Shown: positions 1 to 11,857 of the stretch, piece by piece
Layout of the letters: each line of letters opens with the position of its first letter
Position numbering within the stretch: position 1 is the first letter of the stretch
Assembly (NCBI GenBank): GCA_018417955.1
Contig: JACTVC010000017.1
Span: 682,001 to 746,000 of the forward strand
Direction: 5' to 3'
Length of the DNA stretch: 64,000 nt
Origin: Laccaria trichodermophora
Taxonomy: Eukaryota; Basidiomycota; Agaricomycetes; Agaricales; Hydnangiaceae
Notes under the pieces: generated by a model
Databases searched by the model: none
Told to the model about the DNA's origin: nothing
What the model saw: the letters and a program-made list of their open reading frames with translations, nothing else
Program-made: the position numbers and the translations under genes

Positions 1-2530
1 GGTTTCGTAGAACGACTCTTCCGATGAAGATGATAGGGAGAGTGGTATGGGCTGTTCCATTGAAATATTTCATGGTTAAGCGAGGGACGCGAAGATGGAG
101 CACTCGCTGCCATCAAACAGTAACGTTGATGGATAACCGTAAGGACAAGCGGCTTGAGAGCTGCTCTGCGGGGGTTGAACCACGGAGAAGGAAATATGAA
201 GTCGTCGTCTGACGTTGATGGCGTTGGCGGCAGAGTTACCGATCGCGATAATGGACTGGGATCTGAGGTTGAAACGGAAGAGGTGGAAGAGGTGGAAGAG
301 CGAAGTGAAGAGGGAGTTGGGCAGTTTGAAGGAAAAATCTATGGATGCCAACCTGAACGATTCAGGGGACGGCATCGTCGTTGGTGGACGATGGGCAAGT
401 TGGGCTGCGGAGAGACGAATATAGTTTTAGGTAAAGATGTCGTCGTCGAGTCCGAGGCAAAGGCGAGACCAACCCTTCCGATAGTATCGTCATCCCATCT
501 CGAGTACCTATTAAACTCTTTTGGCATCTCCTCCCGCTACGCATTGTCCTGCGCCTCATGGGTACGTATCTCCAATGGGTTCTCCTGCCTAATGGCATGT
601 TTGAGTTGCCGTCCGAACACCGCGTCGAAAAGTTGTCATCGTAGTGATCGAGCCCTGCCATATTTCGACAAGTACGGCGCAGGGCATGTAGTTCATGGCT
701 TCTAGGGGGGTGGGTCAGAGCCGGGGGATGGAATAGGATGCAGAGAAACGCACGCGTCATTATCACGGCGTTGGCATAGGATTTGGCGTCGTGACTGTGT
801 AGCTCGGCCAGCTCTCCTTGCGCGAGTTCTGGCAGTGGTATGTAGAGCCGACTGACGAGGAAATTGAACGGGGTTAGTACTTATCGGTATGAACCAAACT
901 CAAGTGCTCACCCAAACAGAGGCAAGACGCAATCCTGCACTAAGCACCTCCCCTCCGTCTTCTCTTCAGTCAATCCCGAGTCGAATGTCTTCCAGGGTTT
1001 CTGGACAGGCGCCTCGCACAATCAACTCGGCTCCAGAGGGTGCTGAAATTTCTCTCCCCCATTGTCGGGTGTTTTGTGTGGGTTTGGAAGAAAGATCTGT
1101 CTGGGGCAAGTCTGGGGTGGCGTTGGTGTTGGTTTAGGCGACGAGTGCTTGAATATGATTGGCGCGGACCTCAAGAAAGTATGCCGCTGTACGCAGTCAC
1201 AGTAAGAAATAGTCTCAGAGAGGTCGCGAAGCCACAGCTACAGCTGGCAAGTCACTTGGTAAAACCAAAGTAACATGCACGCAGCATAGCGAGGGCAAGC
1301 TCAGCTTGGTGAAAGTGTGACTGGTGTCACGCATAACAGATTAACATTCCGTTTTCGTCTGACGCTGCACCCTAGACCAAAGCCTGGCTGATGACCATCA
1401 TACGGATGGCGCACCATAGTACGGTGTAATTAACCAGCTTGAGGCAGGATTTATACGCAGCATCGTTGCCTTGCGACACTGGTCAAGATTGACGGGGACC
1501 CCAGCGGACAAGAGAAGGAAGTCGAAGGCAAGGGCAGACCGTGTCCTTGTCGGAACTCGCAATCCGCCCAGCGCTAAACATCATTTAGCAGTGCATGTGT
1601 GGGAAGTGAAGTCGCTATGCGAAGCTGTGGAACTTGGCGCCTAAACTCAACCCTAAACCCTCACAGCTGGAACCTCAACGAGCAGGCAAACTGGGGACTT
1701 TTTGGCTCAAATGGAAAGAGACTTACCGGGACAAGCGACTGTGAACGATGGGTATGTATGTCATCATCAACGTGCGGAGCCATCATTGCTAACCCGGACA
1801 ATTCGAATGTCAGGCCGTCGATTCTTCAAGGGTCTTCGACGCCTGTTATCTCTGGTGGGGAGTTCAATAGTGTTGGACGCGACTATAACCGCATCACTAT
1901 CAAGATTTGTAAGACTTTATCTTCGGATATCACTTTCTCATTCAAGAACTGGTACTTAGATGAAGGTGTGCCACGGCACCGGCATAGGGAAAATCGACAC
2001 GAGTCGGTGAGTAGTTCATTTGAAGAGCAACACTTGTTCTACTGAAGGCTTAGACAAATTCATTCAGTTGTCTATTCCCCATCGAGGCCAGCGGAATCCC
2101 ACCAGGAGAGCTCCGACTATCAACATTTGTAAGACTTTATCTACGGAATTACGTTTTTTATTCAAGAACTGGTACTTAGATCAAGGTGTGCAGCGGCATA
2201 GGGATAATCGATACGAGTCGGTGAGTAGTTTATCTAAGGAACAACACTTGTCCTGCTAAAGGCTAAGACAAATTTCATTCAGTCCTCTCCTCTCCATGGA
2301 GGCCAGCGGAATCCTAGGAGAGGTACGACACCGAGTACGTCATCACAACATTGTCAACTAACTTCCTCGGCCAGATCATATGGTTTCTCGAGACGTGAGT
2401 CGAAAAACATGTATCCCTGCCACTATTTTTACGCCCGCTCAGGCATCGGATGAGGAAGACGAAGAGTGTATAGAGAAGAGCAGTATTGCAATTTATGAGC
2501 GCCAAATGAAGAAACATTTTTTTTTTTGAT
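1..2530 (+). repeat. Composite dispersed repeat R, copy A (left end cut by window)
   Basis: The first part (1-1,250) is closely similar to 38,681-39,990 and to about 42,240-43,960. The second part (1,250-2,530) recurs at about 28,020-29,557, 29,699-29,812 plus 36,304-36,843, 40,000-40,975, 52,239-53,040 and 55,900-57,285. The second part contains a short conserved reading frame around 1,800-1,905 (core ISGGEFNSVG, then DYN). This resembles the N-terminal segment seen in many basidiomycete STAND/NACHT-type and related multi-copy proteins. It is followed by a GTAAGACTTT intron-donor-like site. The 3' end carries a conserved block running to a T-run near 2,520. No copy has a long open frame, so R looks like a decayed, amplified gene segment or a non-autonomous element. 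Confidence 0.75.
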
Positions 2531-3316
2531 CGGTTTTAGGTCAAGATCACCTGAAGTACCAATTGATCGTATCTAGCGTTTGCGGGAACTCCACGGCAGG
2601 ATTTTGATTTCCGACCAACTCAATTCTTCCATTCACCAAATACACAAATACATTGATATATAATATTTTGTCATTGATACCCAGGATATATCATAGACCA
2701 ACGTTACGCTCTGGTAACCCACTGGTAACGTTACCTGGTGGTCAGGTAATGTTACCAGTCTGAATACACAAATTCTGGGCATGTATTTCCATTGTCCCTC
2801 GTATATTTCCATTGTTCCTCCTGTATCTACACATCAGTATTTCTACAGTCCGCTTGTCACGACTTGTTTGGACTCGTTTCAACTCGTATGAGTCCAAACG
2901 AGTCCAAACGAGCCACAAGTTACAAGTTGACAAGTAGATCCAAAAAACTGACAAGTTGAGTCGTGAGATTGCTCGACGAGCTGTAACAAGCTGACAAGCT
3001 CAGAAAAGTTGTAATCTTATTTTTGGTATTTAGTAGCAAAAAAATTGTCATTGTATGGCATTGGTACTAGCACGATATGAGAGTACATATTATTAGCGTA
3101 CAACAGTACATTGCCACCCATACCTGTGACACCAGGAAGGACCTAAGATGACGCATCCCTCCAGAACTGGGTCCATTCCGCAAACTCTGTATATCCCCTT
3201 CTCAAACCACCCTCCTGCTCCTGCAAGTGCGTACTGATACATATGCCATCGAAACGACATGCGCGGCGGGGTGACGTGGTGTTTGGTGTGGGCAACGGCG
3301 ACTGGCTGGGGACTTG
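2531..3316. other. Intergenic, palindromes and CTTGT/ACAAG-rich repeats
   Basis: No gene is supported here. At 2,578-2,605 there is a lone copy of the terminal-repeat-like sequence also found at 20,678-20,802 and 20,890-20,915. At 2,721-2,759 a 17-bp palindrome (one mismatch, 5-nt loop) reads ACTGGTAACGTTACCTG on one arm. From 2,850 to 3,010 there is a cluster of short CTTGT/ACAAG and GAGTCCAAAC motifs in both orientations. Related motifs return at 4,255-4,345, as in the subterminal regions of DNA transposons. Confidence 0.5.
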
Positions 3317-3864
3317 TCAGTCAAAAGGGAATATCGGGGGTTGCTGACCTTTTGGCAGCACTCGTTCCTCTATCGTTGTCGTCGTCGCTGCTGCGGACTT
3401 CATGGCGTGTCCGGTAGGTACTGTTGACGTGTGGCTGGTGGTGCAGTGTGGCGGCATTGGGTGGGCACGCGGAATCGGGTTCGACAACGCTCGGGGTCGA
3501 ATATGAGGGTGAACCATCCATATCTACTCAGCCGCCTGGTTGTCAGGCGGGATCCCGCATAAAGTCCTTTGAAGATACTCACCCGAATGTGGCTATCCTC
3601 CCCGCCTGTGGCGAAACAGTGGTGGGCAGCGTCGACATACCCTTCGAGATTCATACAACCTGCTGGCATGGAATTTCGCTGATGGTGTTCATGTTGACAG
3701 CACTGGAGAGAATGTGTAACAGCGTGCAGATGTGACAAACATAATAGAGCACCTACCAAGAACAATATTGCTTCATTCCGAGAACTCAGCGGGGGGGATG
3801 GAGGAAAGAACTCACCATGGGCCATCGCCAGGCCCGCTTTCCTAGATGTTGCTGACGACGCCAT
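3317..3864 (-). pseudogene. WD40-like gene fragment (weak)
   Basis: Reading the minus strand, a possible start at 3,864 (MASSATSRKAG) is followed by a GTGAGT donor. A later exon contains CFATGGEDSHIR at about 3,590-3,640 and ends at another GTGAGT. Splicing to the exon at 3,517 continues as IWMVHPH, giving GGEDSHIRIW, the shape of the last strand of a WD40 blade. Only one blade can be seen and the tail is low-complexity (AAATTTT), so this is a fragment or a very small gene. The splice reading is inferred; the alternative is a chance match in a T/G-rich region. Confidence 0.3.
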
Positions 3865-3954
3865 TTCAGAGGAAAAGGGAGAAGGCTGCTAGAATCTCTG
3901 TTGCCATAACGTTCAAATCAACAACAAGAGGAAGGAGGATAAAACATTACACGT

Positions 3955-4345
3955 ACTGGGTGGTGCTCGTGGTTGTGGCTGGTGACGTGACATCACAACG
4001 TCGTTTTGTCGGAGCTGGTGTGGTTGGTGTGCGCCGTGTTGGTTGTGGGAGGTCAAATGAGGGTGCCGTGAGGTGGTTGTTGGTGGTGGTGGTGACGCAT
4101 CGGAGGTGGGTGGTCGCTGTGAATGATGGTGGGTCTTGGTGTTGTCTCGCCGTGGTCAAGATGAGAGGGAATGTTGAGGGAACGGACGTGGTTACCAACT
4201 GTTACATAAGCAGAACGAACCACTTTTTTTCGCTAAGTCTTCACGTTGTCAGGCACCTCGTCAGCTTGTAAGCTTGTTTCAACTTGTAACTTGGCGACAA
4301 GCTGTCAGTGACAAAAAGTCCCGACAAGTTGACAAGTAAAATGTA
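3955..4345. other. GT-skewed stretch followed by ACTTGTCAACTTGT-type repeats
   Basis: From 3,955 to 4,190 the plus strand is strongly GT-rich with GGTGGT runs, giving spurious open frames on both strands. From 4,255 to 4,345 several copies of CTTGT/ACAAG motifs appear, including ACAAGTTGACAAGT, which also occurs at 2,918-2,935. The two clusters could be subterminal ends of a small element of about 1.4 kb, but I found no clean target-site duplication. Confidence 0.35.
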
Positions 4346-4689
4346 GATTTGCTGATGCATTAGCCCAATACATCTGGCCATTTGCATGCATGCCAGTGGC
4401 TTGTTTGGCCAAAGTCACCAGCCACCCCTGATCGCATCACTAGACCCTGTTTGGCGCTAACGCCTATCTCAAATCTCGCATTGATTGCAGCGACGCGTCC
4501 TCGATGCGTCTGTAGTCAACTAGTCTCCTTGAACCTTGTTCAATCAATGTCCACCCCCAGAAACTCAACATTCTTGAGCACAGTCTCTCCTCTCAACCCT
4601 TACTCGTTTCGACTGCACTGAATCTAGTCGTAAATTTCGTGGCCACGATTGCCAGGCCACAACCTCAAGGTGCGCCTTTCCTTTGATCT

Positions 4690-5769
4690 TTGGATGAGGC
4701 CACATATGTGGCTAGTATTGTCTTTTTTTTTTTCAAGATGAACACCGGGGATGTTCGAGCACAAGATCAACAACTGGTCTTTGGCCACCACACTTCATCC
4801 TTTGACCAACTTCACGATCCGCGCACTCACCCAACACCCTCCACAATCTTCGCTCACTCAAACATGTTGAGTACCTTGCAGATCACAAGTTCCTTCACGA
4901 TTTATCCTCGCGATGAGCACTCAACACTCGAGGCAGAGTCTCATCAAACAAGGCTTGCAATACAGGCCAGTATAGCCTCAGGAAAGGGTACAGAAGTAGC
5001 CTATAGCCGCCATGTGAAGAACTACGAGGACTGGTGGGTGCAGGACCAAGGCCGGCGTATGTCTGAAGACTCTCAGTGGAAGGAAATACCTGCCCACCCT
5101 ATCACAGCTGCGAAGGTATCAATATTTCTGCAATACGAAACGTCCCGGCCCAAGGTAAACCGATCATATTCTACCCTTGAATTCATCTCATGCATACATA
5201 TTTAGAAATCGGCTGATGGAAAGGACATATCAGGAACGCGCGTTGGGCGCTCCTCACTGAGCCAGTGCCTTTCCGCGCTCGAGCAATGGCGCTGCAGCCA
5301 CCAGCATGAAGACAATTATAAGAAGTGTCCCGAGTCTCATCTCAAGCTTCGTGATGATCACCGGATCAAAACCTTTGAAATTGGTGCTTGTGCCACAGAA
5401 CCTGAGCGTGTTGCTGAATCGCAAGAACTCAAGGCCAATGGAGTATTGAATGGTAAGCTAATGTTGTCTACCCAACTCGATGATTCCTCACAAATTCTTT
5501 TAGATACCTATAATGATCAGGAGCAACTCATTCGCACTTCAATCTGGCAGCTCAGCCAAGGACAGACAGCTGCTCAAATACACAAATACATACGAGATCA
5601 TTCTATGAGCTTGACCACAACTTCTGTCGCATTTCGTGGCGATAATTTGCGCCAGCTTCTTTGGTCAGACCTTCTGTGCCGGGATATTCCCATTCCTGAG
5701 ATAGCACCCATGGCTGTAGGCCTATGCCTTATTTCCTGGGCTGATGCAGTTTCCCCTATTACACAATGA
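4690..5769 (+). pseudogene. Crypton/Ndc10-type tyrosine-recombinase-like relic
   Basis: Three exon-like blocks are readable. Block 1 is at 4,940-5,155 (Y.RHVKNYEDWW and ITAAKVSIFLQYE), block 2 at 5,205-5,450 (GTRVGRSSLSQCLSALEQW), and block 3 at 5,500-5,769 (IRDHSMSLTTTSVAFRGDN, LLWSDLL). These match the shape of the basidiomycete Ndc10/Crypton-like DNA-binding recombinase family, in which the AFRG segment carries the first catalytic Arg. The frame ends just after the WSDL block, so the later His/Arg boxes and the nucleophilic Tyr are absent and the copy should be inactive. The start is uncertain; the first 50 codons include a T-run and may not be coding. Family assignment is from motif memory. 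Confidence 0.55.
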
Positions 5770-5936
5770 GTGCCCATACCCAGCCTGGTTCTATGCAGGT
5801 CATTTTGGTGTCTCATTTTACTGTATTTTTGTTGCCCTATGTATAAAAAGTTACAGATAGTGGAATGCAAATTGTATTTTGTCTTTCTTGATTGTTTTTT
5901 TATGCTCCCATTTGTTTTCCTATTCCGGATCAGTGT

Positions 5937-6345
5937 AAACACCATCAAACAATCTCCCATTTTGGAGCTCTGATAGTTTTTCGTCTCTCCTACTTGTTCC
6001 TCTGCCATAGAACTTGTCTAAAATATACCAGATATATGTTGGGATATTAATACCTGTTCTTGAACACTTTCCGCCTCTGTCGGGGATGGGAAATTGATGG
6101 ATTGGAGAAGCAAATGTTGGATGTCATAGCCTTAGAAATAAACACTATCAAACAATCTCCCATTTTAGAGCTCTGATAGTTTTTCATCTCTCCTACTCGT
6201 TCCTCTGCCATAGAACTTGTCTAAAATATGCCAGATATATGTTGGGATATTAATACTTGTTCTTGAAGACTTTCCGCCTCTGTCGGGGATGGGAAATTGA
6301 TGGATTGGAGAAGCAAATGTTGGATGTCGTAGCCTTAGAAATAAA
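5937..6345. repeat. Two-unit tandem duplication, 203 bp each
   Basis: The unit beginning AAACACCATCAAACAATCTC at 5,937 is repeated from 6,140 with about 95% identity. It lies directly 3' of the KDZ stop codon at 6,389 (minus strand), so it may be part of that gene's 3' untranslated region or of the flank of the element carrying it. Confidence 0.85.
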
Positions 6346-6388
6346 CAAATGTAAATAAAGAAATATATTTCACTTCGACCAAAAAAAC

Positions 6389-9300
6389 CTACTCCTCGCC
6401 GTGCTCTGCGAGGGATTCAAGAACAGGGTCTATGCTATATCCGGGGCCTTCATTGGCTTCATCTGCGCTCGTTAAAGGTGTCCATGGCTTGTCCCATATG
6501 CGTGTAAAACGCGCGTGCAGAGCTCTCTGGATGCTTGCCTGCCGGCTCGCGTAGGCCCATACGCCTTCCCGTGTTGGCTCATCCAAAGCATCCCATCCAG
6601 TCCGCCGTTCATCCCACCATGCTGCTTTCCACTCCAGGGTTTTCCGAACCCTTCGCATCTCTTCTTTGAGCAAGTGGACCTCTTCTGTCCATCGCAAGCA
6701 CCGTGCACGGGCTTTGGCCCATTCAATCCGTACCGCTGGAAATAACTGAATCACTAAAAAGCATGCCGTATTGATGGTGGCTTACCTTCGTGAAGCACGG
6801 CATCGTCGCTGTCACCAATCGCCCCTGTTGTGGTCCAGATCCACGAGACGGTTTTCTTTCCTTGCCCCAAACCCAGCCGATCCGCCTTTCGCTTCTTCTT
6901 CGACAATGTCCGACCATCAGGGCCCACCGTGTCGCTGGGGATTTCGATACTGATTTCATGGCCATCCGGTGTTGTCAGATCCCCATGAACCAGTGGCCGC
7001 AATTCTTCTTCCCAACGACCTGGACCCCGCAATGCCAGCAGTGCGTCTCTCGCCGCCATGTATTTCACTGCCAAAGCTTTCGTCTTGTCCTCGAGTCGGT
7101 CAAGGGTGTCCTTCGCCCTGGTGTTGGGGTTCTGTCCACGAATATTACGGTTGCGGAATCCGATGAAAGACAACCGCCCACGCTGCAAACTGCGGATCTT
7201 GTCGAGAGCGTCGTGACACTGCGCCTCACGCAATTTGACTTCAATTTCGACCAGATTTGCATGGCAGTTGTGTGTACGATGGTCAACGGGAAGCGACGAG
7301 GGAAGCCACAGAAGCTGGAATTCAGCTTCCGAAGACCTGCGGTTGGCTTCGGGTAGGGCCTGCTGGGCTGCCTCGTCCTTGTTTAGCATTATGGTGGCAG
7401 CCGGCATGTAGATGGCCTGTAGGTTACGAAACTGTTTGATGTGGCGTAGGAGGAGCAGACGACGGCGTTGCAGGTCATTATCCTGGTGGGTTGTGAGCTC
7501 GGCTGAGTGCCTCGATTCCCAAATAATTCGCTGCCTAGATGTTTGTATAGAATTAGTAAATAAATTTGATGAGAAGTAAACCGGACAGCTCACTGAGATT
7601 CTTCAACGACCAAACCCATTGAAATGAAGCCTGTAGGCCCTGTATCGTGTAGTTGGGGCACGCCAGCAGTCACTGCGCGCTTTTCTTCCTCGAGAAGTTG
7701 TTTCTTCACTTGATCTTGAGAGGCATCTGAAAACACTCAGTTGATTGTCCACTTCATAAGAAATAGCGACAAAACATACGGGTTACCTGAGAGATGTACG
7801 GATTCGGTTTCTTTGGGTCTGTCTCCCACTCCAAGACCATCTTCAACCATTTCTGCTCCAGCCCGTTCTCCTTGAGCGATGATGAAAAGTCGTCGAAAAG
7901 GAGTTGTTGACGTTTTTGTTCAGGTATTGCCAGAGTCAGGCGGCAATGTAAGGTCCTTCCTGAAAGGATAGTCAGCAATATAATCAACGAACGAAACTCC
8001 ATGAACAACTTACCGAGTGAAACAAACTTCCTAAAATTGTGGTGTTCGAAGTGGTCGTCGAGTGTGTCGTGCCGCGACCCAGGACCCATTTCCTTAGTAC
8101 TATTTGCGACACGGTTCATCTCGGCCCAACTCCGTTCAATTCCCTCACCATCGGTGCGGCCCACACCAGGCTTGAAATTTAGTGAATGCGGCGCCTGGCA
8201 GGGCACCTTATGCATAGGGCAATGACACTTGGGGATACCCCAGCCAAGCTGTACGTCCGGGGGGATATGTAAGTCCTTTGGTAGCTTCGGCATTCGTGTT
8301 TCAAAGCCAAGCTTGAATTGGCAAGCGATGTCGTAAGAGATGAAGACCGAAGCGACGAGGAGCGGCGCCAGGGCGGACAGTAAGATGAAATCCATATTAC
8401 AATACCTAAGTCACCGGGAATCAGTTCCGGCACATTGGCTCAATACAGGAGGTACATACCGTTCTCCCTTCTGGAGGTCTCCCACCCCCCCAGGGCGAAT
8501 GATTTCATGCCTAGCGCACAAACACATTCCTACGCCGGTTGAGCGCAAACCGGTTGAGAACTGCGTCTCTGCGTTTGCCAGTGTCTTGAACCCGCTGCAG
8601 GTGCTTATCTTTGATGAAATCAATACTTAGACAGAATGAATGAAAGAGGACTACGTACATCTTTTTGCGTGGCATACTTCAGAATATGCTTTTGGTATGG
8701 CGCGTCTTCAGGGAAGTATGCGAACCCCGTATGTAATCCAGGGTCCTTCTTGAGGCTCGAGCGCATCAGGTTCTTCAGACGGAAGTTCGCGTCCATTGCT
8801 ATTATGAGCACGTAAAGAAATCTTGAAACAACGTCAACAAATTAGCTCTGCTCTGGCACTAGACTAACAAACATGATATTTACTTCCATTCCGTTTCCAC
8901 ATCTTCCCACTTCTCGGGAAGGTTAACTCCCGGTATCGGGCATGCTGGACAAAGAGTAGCAAGATCACCAAGAGCTGTACTCGTGACACCATGCTCAGTG
9001 TTCCCCCGTGCGTGGCGCTTCATGAGCTTTAAGTGGCGAAACTCGCGAATCATGCGCATAAGTGACTTATATCGGGTCTAACAAACTTGTAAGTGACTGA
9101 AATTCCACACTGTATATCAAAGCTACCTTCGGAATTTCGAGCTCCGTGTTATCGGTGAGGTATTCGAGCGCCTTGTAGAATTCGTGAGCCGACAGCTTTC
9201 CTGTCAGGGTGACGACATGGAAGAGTTCCAGAAGCCGAAAAGTCGCGCAGGTCTGTGGTTGATGGACTGTCGCAGGAAACCATTCCGCGCGGAGGAGCTG

Positions 9301-10144
9301 CTGCCGATTTGAGATAACACGTTGGTCGCAGCCACAGAAATCCACAGCCACATAGTGTAGGCCGTTGGTATGGAGGACCGTGAAGTCTTTGTGGCCCGGT
9401 TGAGGTAGCAGGCAAGTCGAATTGACGTGGCCAAGCTGGACTCGCAACCCCATCGATCTGAGAGAAATCTTCTCAAAAAAAACGTCGTTCCACTTCTAAA
9501 AACGAATAAGAATTGAGAAAGACCGAATGATAGAAACAAACCTGGATGATGTGCAAGGGGAGCTGCTCATGACGCTTCAAGCAGCAATCAGAGCATTCCA
9601 TCAAACAGCCCATACAATCTTTGCAACGGTAGAGGCCACCCCCCCCAAAGCAAGACATACACTCATTTGTCGACCTGGCTCCCCGTCCCTCTAGCCTCAA
9701 CATTTCCATCAAATACTCTTCTCGACAGCCAGGCTCTTGGATTGTCGCTCCCGCCCATTCACGCAGAGGAGCGTCCTACACAGTATGTCGTTAATATCAG
9801 TACGCGATGGACATAGAAAAGCTTACTGAGGTTGGATACCGTTTAGCCGCGACCTTCTCGGCTACAGTTGAAGTTTCGTCTTGGAATTCTCCACGAGTTG
9901 GCTCATCTAGTATGTTGTCGTACTCGGTACTTGGATTCCATTCATACTGAGGAGACGGACTGCGACGAGCAGCAGATGCGGCTTTTTGGGGGGAAAGAGG
10001 GGTTTGAAGGATGCGACGACCGTTGTCAGAGATGCGAACAGTCCGAGATTGCGGGATAGTGACGTCCTGACGCTCGTCGTCGTCGTCAGAGTCACGCACA
10101 ACGACATAACGTTTGTTCTTGGTCCTCAGTGCCTTCCCCTTCAT
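6389..10144 (-). CDS. KDZ transposase with CxC2 cysteine cluster, multi-exon
   Basis: This is a cut-and-paste DNA transposase of the Kyakuja-Dileera-Zisupton group, acting in the nucleus. Starting at 10,144, the protein has an acidic, basic-flanked N-terminus. A CxC2 cluster follows at 9,540-9,720 (CMSCFGGGGLYRCKDC, then ECSDCC and H..LPLHIIQ) with its continuation at 9,067-9,453 (LGLRVQLGH-like start, CGCDQRV, WFPATVHQP). The catalytic core reads AMDANFRLKN (about 8,770-8,800), SYDIACQ (about 8,320-8,340) and GRTDGEGIERSW (about 8,125-8,160), consistent with a D-D-E triad. The C-terminal helical part ends with WDERRTGWDALDEP and a stop at 6,389. Short GT-AG introns separate the exons. I saw no in-frame stop or frameshift in the exons read, so it may be functional. 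Exact exon edges need transcript data. Confidence 0.85.
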
Positions 10145-10359
10145 GACACCTGAGAAAAAGCGATTATCAACAAAGGATGGCCGGAAGCAATACCAGGCCT
10201 AGATCTATCTAGATTTGGGTAATTAAGTTGTGTTACAAACGGTTTCTCATGTAAATTACAAACAGTTTGTAACGCTACTACAGACGTGAATGTATGGGCC
10301 TTATTTACCTCTTGCGTGGAGCCACGCATTCCTCTAGGGCCTCCAACGCCGCCAATGCC

Positions 10360-10966
10360 TCAGGATCCCATTTCCAAGGTATTTCCAAGTCGCTCAAGAT
10401 CCCCTGCGCTGCCAAGTTCAACTCCAGCACCCAAACAGGTTTCTCGGGCTTTGGTGCATCCCCCTTCGTCGTGAAGCTCCCAGACATCCAGGAAAGCTTC
10501 GTGCGCATCCACTTTTAAGTACTTCAGCTAGGCGCGCAATATATATAATAAATGATTGAACTTGCCTTGCGCCGTGCTTCCCGAATGTGTTCCTCGTAAG
10601 TTGGGTCGTCTTTGAAGTTTTCGTGGATATAGACCTCGTCTTCCGCAGGGTCAGGAAAACGAAGGAACCACACCAGACTTGCGCGAGATATATAAGCTGT
10701 GACCTGGCCCTCCTTCGATGCGGTAATAAAGCTGGGCAAGAGCTGCTTCAACACGTCGTTTTGCTCCCGCTTGCGGAGCCGTTTCGCGGCAGCAATCTCA
10801 TCTAGCTTTGCTTGGGCAGCAATCTAACGATCGATCTCTTGTCAGGGTCCAGCGTCATTTGAAATCAAACTGGACATCATACCTCACGGCACCTCTTGCC
10901 AAGATTGTTGCCGTTGTCAACGATGATGGGTTTGTAAAGTTTTGGTTTGAGCGAGCGCTTAGCCAT
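10360..10966 (-). CDS. Small KDZ-neighbour protein, 169 residues, function unknown
   Basis: There are three exons, 10,966-10,883, 10,823-10,566 and 10,527-10,360. All are multiples of three, joined by a GT-AG intron and a GC-AG intron (AAG|GCAAGT). The start MAKRSLKPKLYKP is basic. A helical, charged stretch (AAAKRLRKREQ) follows, then SRASLVWFLRFPDPAEDEVYIHEN and an acidic tail (HEAFLDVWELHDEGG). No known domain is recognised. It lies between the KDZ transposase (start 10,144) and the next small gene on the same strand, so it may be an accessory protein of the same element. Another acceptor choice for exon 3 gives a different tail ending at 10,305; I preferred the phase-0 reading. Confidence 0.55.
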
Positions 10967-11105
10967 TTTGTATGGACGAAGGGGTTTTTGGACAAGGTAA
11001 GCCTTGACCGCATTCTGAGTTGAACCTTATATTTGTGGCTTAATAACTATACAGGCGACCTCAGACCAAAATCTGTGGATTGATCCACATCAGTAATGCC
11101 AATAT

Positions 11106-11181
11106 GATGTAAGTAGGGTCGTTCAGATACAAGGAACCAGATTGATGTAAGTAGGGTCGTTCAGATACAAGGAACCAGATT
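11106..11181. repeat. Two perfect 38-bp tandem units
   Basis: The unit starting GATGTAAGTAGGGTCG at 11,106 is repeated without change from 11,144. It sits immediately 3' of the stop codon of the minus-strand gene ending at 11,185. Confidence 0.9.
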
Positions 11182-11184
11182 CGA

Positions 11185-11857
11185 CTAGATCGGTACATTG
11201 GCGCCCTCAGCACAGATCTGATAAGCGAAAATGCCACTGGAACGCCAATCCACAATGTCGTCAACAGAAGTCATCGCCTGCATATGGATCTCCTCAACAA
11301 GGCTCACAACGTGCCTGATGTCGCGTGCCACCATGTCTGCTTTTTTCCAGATGTCTCCGCATCCGTAAACCTGCAATATATCCCCGAGCACCCCTTGAAC
11401 CTCCATCATGAAACTATTCCACTGTTCCTCCATCGACGCGCAGAAGTCCTCGGCCTCTTCAGGGTTGGCGATGCAATATTGAGCAATCTCGTCGAGATAC
11501 GTATACAGTGCACCATGTGTGAGTTTCGTAAATTGTTCTTTGGCCTTCTCCATAAGCCATAACGGATCACATCTAACCATTCAACGTCAGAACTTTGATA
11601 CTGACAGAAACTGGGCGATTGAACCTACCTTTCGGTGTCCTTGGCTAGAGTGTTATTATTCCTGACAGTTTGTAACTTCTTTTTGTATTTGCGACGCGAT
11701 CGCCGATTAATCTGAACTCGATGTCTACATTCTCGGGGCAGTGAACAACAAAAATAATAAGCATCGGAGGTACTCACTTTTCATAGTATTTTTTTGAAGT
11801 AATGCGGCGCACGGCAGCCTTTTCTTCAGGTGTGTGGTAGAGAGTAGGACGAGGCAT
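11185..11857 (-). CDS. Basic-region (bZIP-like) small protein next to KDZ, 187 residues
   Basis: Exons at 11,857-11,778, 11,724-11,629 and 11,572-11,185 join in frame (80+96+388 nt) with canonical GT-AG introns to give 187 residues. The N-terminus MPRPTLYHTPEEKAAVRR leads into KKYYEKHRVQINRRSRRKY, a strongly basic helix-like region as in DNA-binding basic regions. The rest is acidic and helical (MEEQWNSFMMEVQGVL, then DIWKKADMVARDIRHV). I recall similar MPRP..YHTPEEK starts in many Agaricomycete genomes near transposons, but name no family. Its position upstream and co-oriented with the KDZ gene suggests a DNA-binding accessory protein; that role is inference. Confidence 0.65.

Noticed and set aside
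3955..4271. Val/Gly-rich 141-codon frame in the GT-skewed stretch
   Set aside because: Explained by base skew; no conserved motif and open frames on both strands.
6754..7593. Plus-strand frames over the KDZ exons, for example at 6,790-7,356
   Set aside because: Antisense to conserved KDZ coding sequence; no domain or start context.
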